A DNA stretch of 64,000 nucleotides from DATCMH01 sp036563505 (lineage in GTDB: Bacteria; Pseudomonadota; Alphaproteobacteria; Rhizobiales; Beijerinckiaceae): NCBI GenBank assembly GCA_036563505.1, contig DATCMH010000002.1:592855-656854 (forward strand). The letters are read 5' to 3'. This document shows positions 8,395 through 16,465 of this stretch, one piece after another (the stretch's first letter is position 1; every line of letters starts with the position of its first letter). The translations under genes were made by a program, and so were the position numbers. The notes beneath the pieces were generated by a model. The model saw only the letters and a list, made by a program, of their open reading frames with translations, did not search any database and had not been told where the DNA came from.

Positions 8395-8530
8395 CCTCCC
8401 TCCCTTCAGGGGAGGGCCGGGGTGGGGTATGCCGCCTTCAGGCGGCAATCCTCGCGTTCGTCCCGACCATCTGCATCCGCGCCTGTCGGCGCGTACCCCA
8501 CCCTGTGTCCCTCCCCTGAGGGGAGGGAGG
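8395..8530. repeat. Large palindromic intergenic element with nested hairpins
   Basis: Outer arms 8395-8429 and 8494-8530 are inverted copies (about 35 bases, a few mismatches and a two-base gap). Each arm holds its own CCCTCCC..GGGAGGG palindrome. Inside are two more perfect hairpins: GCCGCC-TTCA-GGCGGC (8431-8446) and CGCGCC-TGTC-GGCGCG near 8478-8494. It lies between the converging GNAT and lipoprotein genes, where it may act as a bidirectional terminator. It resembles the element at 40730-40932 in architecture. Confidence 0.85.
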
Positions 8531-8543
8531 ATGGGATGCCCCT

Positions 8544-9149
8544 TCAGCGCGCAAGACTGACGGGGGCGCCGGACTTCGCCAGCACGCCGTCCATGCCGCC
8601 GCTTGACGGGCGCAGCCGCGCGGCCACGGCGCCGCCGGGCTGGTAGAGGTAGACCTCGCCGTCGCGGTAATCCCAGGCCGTGACGCGGGAGAGGTCCTTG
8701 TTGGCGCAGCCTGCGGCCGAGGCCTTGTAGAGGTCGAGCGCCGGGCTGCTCGAGAGCTGGACGCGGCAGCTCGATCCGGCGGCCTCCCTGGCCGTCCAGC
8801 CGCCGACATAGGACGAGCGCGAGGGTCCGGCCGGGGTCGCCGGCTGAGGCAATGCCGCGACCACGGGCGGCGAGACCGGCGGCGGTTCGGCGATGGCCGG
8901 GTTCCCGGCTTGCGGCACCAGGTTCGGATCGATCGAAGCGACGGGCCCCGGCGCGCCCGGCGGCGGGGGCAACGGCGCGGAGGTGACGGGGGCCGAGGGC
9001 GCCGGCTCGATCGGTTCCGGCGCCGGCGCGTTGTAGACCGGCCCGGACCGCGCCACCGGCGCCGGCCCACTGAAGCGGGCGGAGCCGCAAGCGCTTACCG
9101 TCAGTGCGAGGCACAAGGACACGGGTAGGGTCGCGACGGAACGGTTCAT
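8544..9149 (-). CDS. Lipoprotein with Inh/Omp19-type protease inhibitor domain
   Basis: 201 residues from the ATG at 9149. A lipoprotein signal (PVSLCLALTVSAC, lipobox Cys near residue 20) is followed by a long Pro/Ala-rich, low-complexity linker (about residues 30-110), then a C-terminal domain starting YVGGWTAREAAGSSCRVQLS. This matches the AprI/Inh metalloprotease-inhibitor beta-barrel family, which includes Brucella Omp19; two cysteines (SSCRVQL and AAGCANKDL) probably form its disulphide. It should sit in the outer membrane facing the periplasm. Homology is to the family; actual inhibition is not shown. Confidence 0.88.
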   Translation of the reverse strand: MNRSVATLPVSLCLALTVSACGSARFSGPAPVARSGPVYNAPAPEPIEPAPSAPVTSAPLPPPPGAPGPVASIDPNLVPQAGNPAIAEPPPVSPPVVAALPQPATPAGPSRSSYVGGWTAREAAGSSCRVQLSSSPALDLYKASAAGCANKDLSRVTAWDYRDGEVYLYQPGGAVAARLRPSSGGMDGVLAKSGAPVSLAR

Positions 9150-9265
9150 CGAAGGTCTCGGGATGACGGTCAAGCTTAAGGCGAAGATGGTGAACAGCGC
9201 GTGAGCGCGGCCGATCTCGACGGCGAATGTGGCGCCAAGGGGAGTTCGACGGCTCTCGGGCAAGC

Positions 9266-9289
9266 AAAAGGCGCCCGAAGGCGCCTTTT
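9266..9289 (-). terminator. Rho-independent terminator of the sdh operon
   Basis: Perfect 10-base stem AAAAGGCGCC (9266-9275) / GGCGCCTTTT (9280-9289) with a CGAA loop (TTCG on the minus strand), 24 bases past the sdhB stop. The flanking A and T runs make it usable in both directions. Confidence 0.88.
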
Positions 9290-9313
9290 GACGGTCAGTG
9301 TTGCCCGATCGCC

Positions 9314-10096
9314 TCACACCACGCGGGCGATCATCATCTTCTTGATCTCGGCGATCGCCTTGGCCGGATTCAGCCCCTTCGGGCAAGTGTTCGCGCAATT
9401 CATAATGGTGTGGCAGCGATAGAGCCGGAACGGGTCGTGCAGGTTGTCGAGCCGCTCCCCCGTCGCTTCGTCGCGGCTATCGATGAGCCAGCGATAAGCC
9501 TGAAGGAGAGCCGCCGGTCCTAAGAACCGGTCGCCGTTCCACCAGTAGCTCGGGCAGGACGTGGTGCAGCAGGCACAGAGAATACACTCGTAGAGACCGT
9601 CGAGCTGCTGACGCTCCTCCGGCGTCTGGCGCCACTCGGTCTCGGGCGTCGCGGTCTGGGTTTGAAGCCAGGGCTCGATGGCGGCGTGCTGGGCGAAGAA
9701 GCTCGTGAGGTCCGGGACGAGATCCTTCAGCACCGGCATGTGCGGGAGCGGGTAGATCTTGATCGACTGGCTGTTGCAGTCGTCGATGCCGAGTGTGCAA
9801 GCCAGCGTGTTGCCGCCCATGATGTTCATGGAGCAGGAGCCGCAAATGCCCTCGCGGCAGGAGCGGCGGAACACGAGCGTCGAGTCGATCTTGCTCTTGA
9901 TCCAGATCAGGGCGTCCAGAACCATCGGCCCGCAATCGTCGCGGTCGACATAGTAGGTGTCGATACGCGGCTTTTGCCCGTCATCCGGGTTCCAGCGGTA
10001 GATGCGGAACTCCTGCAGCCGGTTGGCGCCCGCCGGCTTCGGCCAGGTCTTGCCTTCGGTGTATTGCGAGTTCTTGGGGAGGGTGAACTGGGCCAT
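9314..10096 (-). CDS. sdhB: Succinate dehydrogenase iron-sulfur subunit
   Basis: 260 residues from the ATG at 10096 (MAQFTLPKNSQYTEGKTW); the upstream extension has no family similarity. It carries electrons from the SdhA flavin to ubiquinone. The N-terminal ferredoxin domain has the 2Fe-2S ligands in SCREGICGSCSMNIMGGNTLAC; the C-terminal domain has ECILCACCTTSCP (4Fe-4S) and CHTIMNCANTCPKGLNPAKA (3Fe-4S and second 4Fe-4S set). It is the last gene of the sdhC-D-A-antitoxin-toxin-B unit and is separated from sdhA by the toxin-antitoxin pair. A strong terminator follows at 9266-9289. Confidence 0.98.
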   Translation of the reverse strand: MAQFTLPKNSQYTEGKTWPKPAGANRLQEFRIYRWNPDDGQKPRIDTYYVDRDDCGPMVLDALIWIKSKIDSTLVFRRSCREGICGSCSMNIMGGNTLACTLGIDDCNSQSIKIYPLPHMPVLKDLVPDLTSFFAQHAAIEPWLQTQTATPETEWRQTPEERQQLDGLYECILCACCTTSCPSYWWNGDRFLGPAALLQAYRWLIDSRDEATGERLDNLHDPFRLYRCHTIMNCANTCPKGLNPAKAIAEIKKMMIARVV

Positions 10097-10103
10097 GGAA
10101 ATC

Positions 10104-10523
10104 TCACGAAGTCGAATGTTCGCCAAGGTCGCGAATGCGAGGAGCAAAGCCGCTGCGGCGAGCCTTGTCGGCGAAGCGCGCGTCGGCCGTCAGGAGTTCG
10201 GTGTCGAGGTGGAGGGCGCAGGCGAGATAGGCACAATCGTAGACTGAATGATCGAGACGGACGGCGAGATCGAAAGCGCGGTCGAGGATCATGGTCGAAG
10301 GCACGACCTGATCGATCAGGGCGGGAAGCTTGCCGACCGCAGCACTCGCCTGGTCGGCACCGATATCGCCTCGCTTGAGTTTGCGCGCGAGCACGTTCGC
10401 GACCTCCAGGAGGAGCCGATCGGGTGCCGCCAGGTCTCGTTGCTGAGACGCTTCGATGGCTGCCTCATGCCCCTTCTCCGCGACGAACCACTTCACCACG
10501 ACGGAAGCCTCGACGACCGTCAT
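10104..10523 (-). CDS. VapC-like PIN-domain toxin (predicted ribonuclease)
   Basis: 139 residues with PIN-domain acidic positions: VEASVVVKWFV has Glu where the first catalytic Asp usually sits (VxDASVxxKW), then LLLEVANVLARKL (Glu), and SVYDCAYLACAL (Asp) with LLTADARFADKA (Asp) near the C-terminus. PIN toxins cleave RNA using Mg2+. The preceding gene is a ribbon-helix-helix antitoxin overlapping it by four bases, the usual VapBC/FitAB arrangement. The pair is embedded between sdhA and sdhB, seven bases from sdhB. The D-to-E change at the first acidic site is notable and may weaken catalysis. Confidence 0.88.
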   Translation of the reverse strand: MTVVEASVVVKWFVAEKGHEAAIEASQQRDLAAPDRLLLEVANVLARKLKRGDIGADQASAAVGKLPALIDQVVPSTMILDRAFDLAVRLDHSVYDCAYLACALHLDTELLTADARFADKARRSGFAPRIRDLGEHSTS

Positions 10524-10762
10524 GAGCGGTTGCGATCCTCACGCAGCAGGAGAACGCTGTCGGTCTGCTCGACGCCCTTCGGCGTCATGGCCGCGATCCG
10601 ACGCACCTCGCTCCACCGTTCAGCGCGGGGCGAGGCGGGCTCGACGGCGCGGGACAGCAACTCCTCCACTTCGGCCTCGATCGTTCGATCGTTGGCCTTG
10701 GCACGGCTCTGGAGCGCCGCGATCACCCGGTCATCGATCTCCTTCAACAACAGCGTGCCCAT
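10520..10762 (-). CDS. FitA-like ribbon-helix-helix antitoxin
   Basis: 80 residues. The N-terminal strand MGTLLLKEIDDRVIAALQSRAKANDRTIEAEVEELL fits a FitA/Arc-type ribbon-helix-helix domain (cut here: LLLKEIDDRVIAAL then KANDRTIEAEVEELL); the acidic/polar C-terminus would wrap the toxin. It starts 34 bases after sdhA stops, and its ATGA overlaps the toxin start. Such antitoxins repress their own promoter with the toxin; here the pair would also be read from the sdh promoter, so antitoxin supply may be tied to TCA gene expression (inference). Confidence 0.88.
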   Translation of the reverse strand: MGTLLLKEIDDRVIAALQSRAKANDRTIEAEVEELLSRAVEPASPRAERWSEVRRIAAMTPKGVEQTDSVLLLREDRNRS

Positions 10763-10796
10763 GATCCGTTCTGCCTCGAACGTGTCGGATGAAAGC

Positions 10797-12635
10797 TCAA
10801 TACACCCGCGCCTTCGGCTCGATGTACTGCACCTCGTTCGACATCGTGTAGGTGTGCACAGGCCGGTAATCGATGGTGACGCTCTGGGAGCGATCGTCGA
10901 GCCAGGCCAGAGTGTGCTTCATCCAGGTCTTGTCGTCGCGGTCGGGGAAATCCTCGCGGGCATGGGCGCCGCGGGATTCTGTGCGGTTGGCGGCGCTCTC
11001 CATGGTCACGACGGCCTGGGCGATCAGGTTGTCGAACTCGAGGGTCTCGATCAGGTCCGTGTTCCAGATCAGCGAGCGGTCGTTGACGTGGATGTCCGCC
11101 TCGCCGCGCCACACTTTGTGGATGAGGTCCTTGCCCTGGGACAGCACCTCGCCGGTGCGGAACACGGCGCAGTTGTTCTGCATCGTTTTCTGCATGTCGA
11201 GACGAAGATCGGCCGTCGGCGTGCCGCCGCTCGCGTGGCGGAAGCGGTCAAGGCGCGACAGCGCCATCTCGTCGGCGCCTTTGGGCAGCTCGGCGTGCTT
11301 CTCACCGGGCTTCACGACGTCAGCGCAGCGCAGGCCCGCCGCGCGGCCGAAGACCACGAGATCGATGAGGGAGTTGGAGCCCAAGCGGTTGGCGCCGTGC
11401 ACGGAGACGCAGGCCGCCTCGCCCAGCGCCATCAGGCCCGGCACGACGTGGTCCGGATTGCCGTCCTTCAGGGTCAGCACCTCGCCGTGATAGTTCGTCG
11501 GGATGCCGCCCATGTTGTAGTGGACCGTCGGCAGGACGGGGATCGGCTCCTTCGTCACGTCGACGCCCGCGAAGATCTTGGCGGACTCCGAGATGCCCGG
11601 CAGGCGCTCGTGCAGGATCTTCGGGTCGAGGTGGTCGAGGTGCAGGTGGATGTGATCCTTGTTCTTGCCGACCCCCCGGCCGGCCAGGATCTCCATCGTC
11701 ATCGAGCGGGAAACGACGTCGCGGGAAGCGAGGTCCTTGGCTGAGGGAGCGTAACGCTCCATGAAGCGCTCGCCCTCGGAATTGGTGAGGTAGCCGCCCT
11801 CGCCCCGGGAGCCTTCCGTGATGAGGCAGCCGGCACCGTAGATGCCGGTCGGGTGGAACTGCACGAACTCCATGTCCTGGAGCGGCAGCCCGGCGCGCAA
11901 GGCCATGGCGTTGCCGTCGCCCGTGCAGGTATGGGCCGAGGTTGCGGAGAAATAGGCACGCCCGTAGCCGCCCGTGGCGAGGATCGTCATGTGGGCGCGG
12001 AAGCGGTGAATCTCCCCGGTCGACATGTTGAGCGCAACGACGCCGATGCAGCGCCCCTCTTCCATCATGAGGTCGAGGGCGAAGTACTCGATGAAGAAGT
12101 TGGTCTGGTTCTTGACCGCCTGACCATAGAGCGTGTGCAGGATCGCGTGGCCGGTGCGGTCGGCCGCGGCGCAGGTGCGCTGGGCGGTGCCCTTGCCGTA
12201 ATCCGTGGTCATGCCACCGAAGGGCCGCTGGTAGATCTTGCCCTCTTCGGTGCGGGAGAAGGGCACGCCCCAGTGCTCGAGCTCGTAGACGGCGGCCGGC
12301 GCGTGGCGGCAGAGATACTCGATCGCGTCCTGGTCGCCGAGCCAATCGGAGCCCTTGACGGTGTCGTACATGTGCCAGCGCCAATCGTCCGGCCCCATGT
12401 TGCCCAGCGACGCCGAGATGCCGCCCTGCGCCGCCACTGTATGCGAGCGGGTCGGAAAGACCTTGGTGATGCAGGCGGTGCGCAGGCCCGCCTGGCTGCA
12501 GCCGACGGTCGCGCGAAGGCCGGCGCCGCCTGCCCCCACCACAACCACGTCGAAGGTGTGATCGACGATCTGGTAGGCACGGCCGTTGAGGCCGGGAGCG
12601 GCGCCGTTCGGGGCGGAATAGACGTTGGTGGCCAT
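10797..12635 (-). CDS. sdhA: Succinate dehydrogenase flavoprotein subunit
   Basis: 612 residues, standard for proteobacterial SdhA. The FAD-binding fold begins at FDVVVVGAGGAGLRATVG (dinucleotide glycines about residues 34-39), and TRSHTVAAQGGISASLGNM contains the histidine (about 65) that covalently binds FAD. Active-site segments include QFHPTGIYGAGCLITEGSRGE in part (QFHPTGIY, LITEGSRGEGG), HLDHLDPKIL, and GANRLGSNSLIDLVVFGR near the C-terminal third. It oxidises succinate to fumarate. The start at 12635 (MATNVYSAPNG) lies 13 bases after the sdhD stop. Confidence 0.99.
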   Translation of the reverse strand: MATNVYSAPNGAAPGLNGRAYQIVDHTFDVVVVGAGGAGLRATVGCSQAGLRTACITKVFPTRSHTVAAQGGISASLGNMGPDDWRWHMYDTVKGSDWLGDQDAIEYLCRHAPAAVYELEHWGVPFSRTEEGKIYQRPFGGMTTDYGKGTAQRTCAAADRTGHAILHTLYGQAVKNQTNFFIEYFALDLMMEEGRCIGVVALNMSTGEIHRFRAHMTILATGGYGRAYFSATSAHTCTGDGNAMALRAGLPLQDMEFVQFHPTGIYGAGCLITEGSRGEGGYLTNSEGERFMERYAPSAKDLASRDVVSRSMTMEILAGRGVGKNKDHIHLHLDHLDPKILHERLPGISESAKIFAGVDVTKEPIPVLPTVHYNMGGIPTNYHGEVLTLKDGNPDHVVPGLMALGEAACVSVHGANRLGSNSLIDLVVFGRAAGLRCADVVKPGEKHAELPKGADEMALSRLDRFRHASGGTPTADLRLDMQKTMQNNCAVFRTGEVLSQGKDLIHKVWRGEADIHVNDRSLIWNTDLIETLEFDNLIAQAVVTMESAANRTESRGAHAREDFPDRDDKTWMKHTLAWLDDRSQSVTIDYRPVHTYTMSNEVQYIEPKARVY

Positions 12636-12648
12636 GGCGGCGCTACCT

Positions 12649-13062
12649 CTAGAGAACTTTGCCGAAGGCGATCTTCAGGACGGAGAACAGGCTCACCGTC
12701 GCGATGGCGATGGCGAAGAAGTTGTTGGCGATCACGGCCGCGATCTTCGGGCCTTTCTCGTGGACATAGTCTTCGATGATGATCTGGACGCCCATCCTCA
12801 TGTGGTTCGTCACCGATACGATGGCGAGCACCAGCAGGATCGCGACGATCGGGTTCGAGACGATGCGAAGCGCGTCCGCGTGCGGGCGGCCGGCCAGCAC
12901 CGCGACGATCACCACGAAGGCGACGACGAGGGGGATGTTGGACACCGCCGTCATGCGGTGCAGCCACCAATGCTCGACGCCGTGGCCGGAGGCGCCCAGG
13001 CCCTTGGCCCGGGCGAGCGGAGTCCGCATGGAGACGCGGGTATCGGCGCGGTTGTCGGCCAT
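12649..13062 (-). CDS. sdhD: Succinate dehydrogenase membrane anchor subunit
   Basis: 137 residues from the ATG at 13062 (MADNRADTRVSMRTPLARAKGLG). The sequence GLGASGHGVEHWWLHRMTAVSN is the typical SdhD opening before three membrane helices (about residues 35-55, 65-85 and 110-132: VPLVVAFVVIVAVLAG-like, IVAILLVLAIVSVTNH, and IANNFFAIAIATVSLFS). The NHMRMGVQIIIEDYVH segment holds the haem/quinone-region histidine. It anchors SdhAB in the inner membrane with SdhC, 11 bases after the sdhC stop. Confidence 0.95.
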   Translation of the reverse strand: MADNRADTRVSMRTPLARAKGLGASGHGVEHWWLHRMTAVSNIPLVVAFVVIVAVLAGRPHADALRIVSNPIVAILLVLAIVSVTNHMRMGVQIIIEDYVHEKGPKIAAVIANNFFAIAIATVSLFSVLKIAFGKVL

Positions 13063-13073
13063 GCTCGGGCTCC

Positions 13074-13475
13074 TCAGCGGGCGAAGAAGGCGCCGACCCA
13101 GATCAGCAGCGTGAGCGCGATCGAGCCGACGAGGGTCATGCGGGCCATGTTCATGCGGGTGGCCGTCTCCATGCCGTAGCCGAAATCCCACACGAGGTGG
13201 CGGACGCCGCCGAGCATGTGATGCATCAGCACCCAAGTGTAGCCGAAGAGCACGAGGCGCCCGAACCAGGAGCCGAAGAACCCGTTCACGGCATCGAAAG
13301 CCGGCGTGGACGTGGCCATGCACAGGAGCCAGACGGCGAGGAGCACCGTCCCGCCGTAGAGCGCGGCGCCGGTGATGCGGTGGAACACCGACATCGCCAT
13401 GGTCCAGCTCCAGCGATAGATCTGGAGGTGCGGCGAGAGGGGGCGCGGCGCTGGAACGGTTCTGACGTCGGTCAT
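13074..13475 (-). CDS. sdhC: Succinate dehydrogenase cytochrome b556 subunit
   Basis: 133 residues from the ATG at 13475 (MTDVRTVPAPRPLSPHLQIYRW). The PRPLSPHLQIYRW and SVFHRITGAALYGG stretches are the quinone-site signature of SdhC; LMHHMLGGVRHLVWDFG contains the haem b histidine ligand. Three membrane helices are visible. First gene of the sdh operon; the promoter should lie in the 226-base gap shared with the divergent lysR-type gene. Confidence 0.96.
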   Translation of the reverse strand: MTDVRTVPAPRPLSPHLQIYRWSWTMAMSVFHRITGAALYGGTVLLAVWLLCMATSTPAFDAVNGFFGSWFGRLVLFGYTWVLMHHMLGGVRHLVWDFGYGMETATRMNMARMTLVGSIALTLLIWVGAFFAR

Positions 13476-13644
13476 CCTGCTGCTCCGGACGCGGGCGGCC
13501 GTGTGGTTTGGAGCCCGCTCTTTAGAACGGTTCGTAACGGAACCCTGGCACTGCCGCAATGCGTCGCAGCCGGCCCGCCGCTCCCGACGACACGTGGTTC
13601 GCACCGTTCGTCGGACACGAACGATGCTCTCCTTCGAACTGTTC

Positions 13645-13687
13645 TACAATGCGCGTTTGCCGTACCATGCCTTCGCGTAACGCGAAG
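13645..13687 (+). promoter_or_regulatory. Possible promoter and dyad upstream of the lysR-type gene
   Basis: A TACAAT hexamer at 13645-13650 could be a -10 box. A perfect dyad CTTCGCG-TAA-CGCGAAG occupies 13671-13687, 14 bases before the LysR start, where it could be a repressor site or an RNA hairpin over the ribosome-binding region. No matching -35 was identified. Confidence 0.35.
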
Positions 13688-13701
13688 ACTCAAGCTCGCA
13701 G

Positions 13702-14583
13702 ATGGCCTTCGATCTCGTCGATCTGAACCTGTTCCGTCACGTCGTCGAGGCCGGCTCGATCACCAAGGGCGCGGAGCGGGCGAACCTGGCCCTGGCCGCG
13801 GCCAGCACCCGAGTCCGCAACCTCGAACTCGATGTCGGCGCGCCTCTCCTCCTGCGGGGACGCCAGGGCGTCACGCCGACGCCCGCCGGCCGCGCTCTTC
13901 TCCAGCACGCGCGCACGATGCTGGCCCAGGCCGAGCGCCTGCGGGAGGACCTCGCGGCTTATGCTGGCGGCGTAGCGGGCCAGATTCGCGTCCTGTCGAA
14001 CACCAATGCCTTGACCGAGTTCCTGCCCGAGGCGCTCTCCGCTTTCTTGAGCCGTCACCCGCAGGTCGGTGTCGACCTGGAGGAGCGGCTCTCCGACGAG
14101 ATCGTCGGACTCATCGCGGAAGGCGTCGGCGACATCGGCATCGTCGCCGGCACCGTCGAGACGGCAAGCCTCGAGACCTTTCCCTTCCGCTCGGACCGCT
14201 TCGTGCTGGTGGTGCCGGCAGACGATGCGTTGAGCCGCCGCGCGAGCCTGCCCTTCGCCGAAGTTCTGTCGCGGGACTTCGTCGGCCTCGACCGGGCAAG
14301 CGCGCTGCAGCGCTTCCTCGCCGGAAAAGCCGCCCGCGCCGGCCGCACCCTTCGGCTGAGGGTGCAGTTGCGCAGCTTCGACGCCGTCTGCCGCCTCGTG
14401 GAGGGCGGCGTCGGCGTCGGCATCGTCCCCGAGACCACGGCGCGGCGCGCCGCCCGCACCATGGCGATCGCGGTCGTGGCGCTGGAGGACGCGTGGGCGC
14501 TGCGGGACCTCACGCTCTGCGTCCGATCAATGAGGGAACTGGCGCCCTCGGCGCGGATGCTGGTGGAGCACCTGAGGGCGTGA
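13702..14583 (+). CDS. LysR family transcriptional regulator
   Basis: 293 residues. The N-terminal winged helix-turn-helix (MAFDLVDLNLFRHVVEAGSI; GAERANLALAAASTRVRNLE; GAPLLLRGRQGVTPTPAG) is classic LysR. The periplasmic-binding-like effector domain follows (QIRVLSNTNALTEFLPEALSAF; VGVGIVPETTARR). It is divergent from sdhC with a shared upstream region, so it may control sdh or itself, but LysR proteins of this subgroup are often orphan regulators. Effector unknown. Confidence 0.95.
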   Translation: MAFDLVDLNLFRHVVEAGSITKGAERANLALAAASTRVRNLELDVGAPLLLRGRQGVTPTPAGRALLQHARTMLAQAERLREDLAAYAGGVAGQIRVLSNTNALTEFLPEALSAFLSRHPQVGVDLEERLSDEIVGLIAEGVGDIGIVAGTVETASLETFPFRSDRFVLVVPADDALSRRASLPFAEVLSRDFVGLDRASALQRFLAGKAARAGRTLRLRVQLRSFDAVCRLVEGGVGVGIVPETTARRAARTMAIAVVALEDAWALRDLTLCVRSMRELAPSARMLVEHLRA

Positions 14584-14682
14584 CGGATACAGCCGAAGGG
14601 GTGTTACCGAGAGGCAATGCCCCGTCGAGCAGTTACCGGACAACGGACAGATCGAAGCGATTGGTGCCCTGGCGCCCCAAGA

Positions 14683-15618
14683 CTAGGCTAACGGACGAGA
14701 GCGTAGGACCGGCGCACCGGGGACTTTCTCGCCCTTGCTTAGGATGTGCTCAGCGCCTTCGAGACCTTTTTTTGTGTGGCCCCGCCCATACGAGGTAATA
14801 GAGTGGGCCTCCCTGAGTATTACGAATGAGACGCCCCGAGGGTACGTGACCGAAAGCACCTCTGAGACGGTCACGATACCACTCCAGTAATCTGATGCCA
14901 GAGTCCGCCAGCTTTAGAGTTCTAGGGCCGAAAAGGTCTGCACTCTCCTCGTAGGCATGATCCCACCATTCTGGGGAGCCAAAGAACGAGTCGAGCATCT
15001 CACGCCAGCTGGGCCGGATCTCTCCCGATCGCACCAAGAAACGCTGGATTGCCATATTGAGAGGGAAGTTGACCATCACCTCGATCCCACCGGTGCGGCC
15101 AAGGTTTTCAATGACGGACCATGGGATGTGCATTCCGAAGGGATCGATGAAGACAACCGCGCGATAGCTACGCCAATCCAATTCCATGTCTAGGATAGCC
15201 TGTAGCTCCGTCCCAGCGTCACCCTCTCTCACAACAATGCGTCGGGAGCCCTCGTACTCGGCCTCGAGTGCGTGAAGCTCGGCGGCGCGCTGCGGATCTC
15301 GCTCGATGAAAACGTAGCGGGAAAACGGGTTTGCTATATCGAGCGCAGCTCGGGGCGATCCCTGAGAAACTCGACAGCCTCTGGATCAGTCTGCTGCGCT
15401 GCTTCTTCAAAAAATCCTTCAATGCTGGTCGCCCATGCCTTACTGTTGCTTCGAATCTTAGCCCGCCCTGGCTTAGCAAACGCATCGACAAAAATGGTTC
15501 CCTTACACCAGCGCCCCTGATTCTTGAGTACCTTGGTATAGAAGTCGAGGTATTCACCCAGCGCTTGGAGCTTTTCTCGAGCCCATGGCCCTACCCCATC
15601 CTTAGGGCGCTTACTCAT
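14683..15618 (-). pseudogene. tcmP: Three-Cys-motif partner protein TcmP, broken by two single-base indels
   Basis: The first frame (from ATG 15618: MSKRPKDGVGPWAREKLQAL, FVDAFAKPGRAKI) stops at 15334. Removing one missing G in the G-run at 15360-15362 restores FLRGSPRAALDIANPF and continues through RYVFIERDPQRAAEL and AVVFIDPFGMHIPW. A second slip in a seven-base A-run (14767-14773; six would fit) turns GPHKKRSRRR-stop into GPHKKGLEGAEHILSKGEKV, ending at 14683. Restored length is about 312 residues, as in the TcmP family. The ATG overlaps the stop of the three-Cys protein gene (ATGA), so the two are a coupled pair. Biochemical role unknown. Either a recent pseudogene or assembly indels; the rest of the sequence looks under selection. 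Confidence 0.8.
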
Positions 15619-16367
15619 TCGGCGACTTCCCTGAAGGAGTGTGAGGGCGTGTTAGGGAATTCGCTCCATTCGCGGCCATCTAGGCTACGTCCCCCAGCTT
15701 TAGGTAATCTTCCACCGCACTGTTTGAAAAAGAACGCGACGCCGGTCTCTACGCATTGATCGCGCACCTCGCGTACCCAATCGGGATTCATGGGGCGCGC
15801 CCTGGGGCCGCTCTCACCACCGACGACAACCCAGTCGATCTCTCTCAAGTCTAGTTTGCCAACCGGCCCAATCAGAGGCTCGACCGAAAGGAAGCGAACA
15901 CCAGCAGGTGCATCGCACAGATGCCGCACGCGGGAGAGCTTCGTGCCATTCTCGACCGAGACACCGCACCGGATGTTTGAAGGACCACGGCTGGAGCTAT
16001 AGCGGCGGATCAGGAAGTCGCGCACGAGGGAAGAGCGCTTTGTGAGCACCTGGAAAGTATGCCAGTGCGCCCTCTCCATGGTATCGAAAACTCGTTCAAT
16101 GAATTCCTGTGGTACTCCTTTGTGAAAAAGATCCGACATTGAATTTACGAATATCGGGCGTGGCTGGCGCCAGGACAGTGATTGAAGAAGGCGCTCGGGA
16201 CGTAGAATTAGATCGAACCCGAGTTCAAATGGGCGTCTCGGCACGCCTCGGAAACGCTCAGAAAATCGTTCGGCATAGCAATTATCACAGCCAGCACTTA
16301 TTTTCGCACAACCTGTTACAGGGTTCCAAGTTGCATCAGTCCACTCTATCGCGCTCTTATCAGCCAT
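15615..16367 (-). CDS. Phage Gp37/Gp68-like three-Cys-motif protein (DUF5131)
   Basis: 250 residues from the ATG at 16367 (MADKSAIEWTDATWNPVTGC). Cysteines 20, 27 and 30 (CAKISAGCDNCYAERF, CX6CX2C) form the three-Cys motif that suggests an iron-sulfur, radical-SAM-like site; PIFVNSMSDLFHKGVP, FQVLTKRS, SVEPLIGPV and WVVVGGESGPRARPM are the conserved family blocks. The family is seen in phages and bacterial accessory regions; no reaction is established. It is paired with tcmP downstream. The pair is clearly less GC-rich than the flanking lysR and mcd genes, a sign of transfer. A TTGACA hexamer (minus strand, 16426-16421) lies upstream as a possible -35. Confidence 0.92.
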   Translation of the reverse strand: MADKSAIEWTDATWNPVTGCAKISAGCDNCYAERFSERFRGVPRRPFELGFDLILRPERLLQSLSWRQPRPIFVNSMSDLFHKGVPQEFIERVFDTMERAHWHTFQVLTKRSSLVRDFLIRRYSSSRGPSNIRCGVSVENGTKLSRVRHLCDAPAGVRFLSVEPLIGPVGKLDLREIDWVVVGGESGPRARPMNPDWVREVRDQCVETGVAFFFKQCGGRLPKAGGRSLDGREWSEFPNTPSHSFREVAE

Positions 16368-16465
16368 GGACCACCCGGGACATACAGTGAACATCCCGTA
16401 GCTGTGCAGAATCGGGAGGTTGTCAACTCGATGGCGCAGCGTGTTGCAGCAGCCACCACCGCGGC

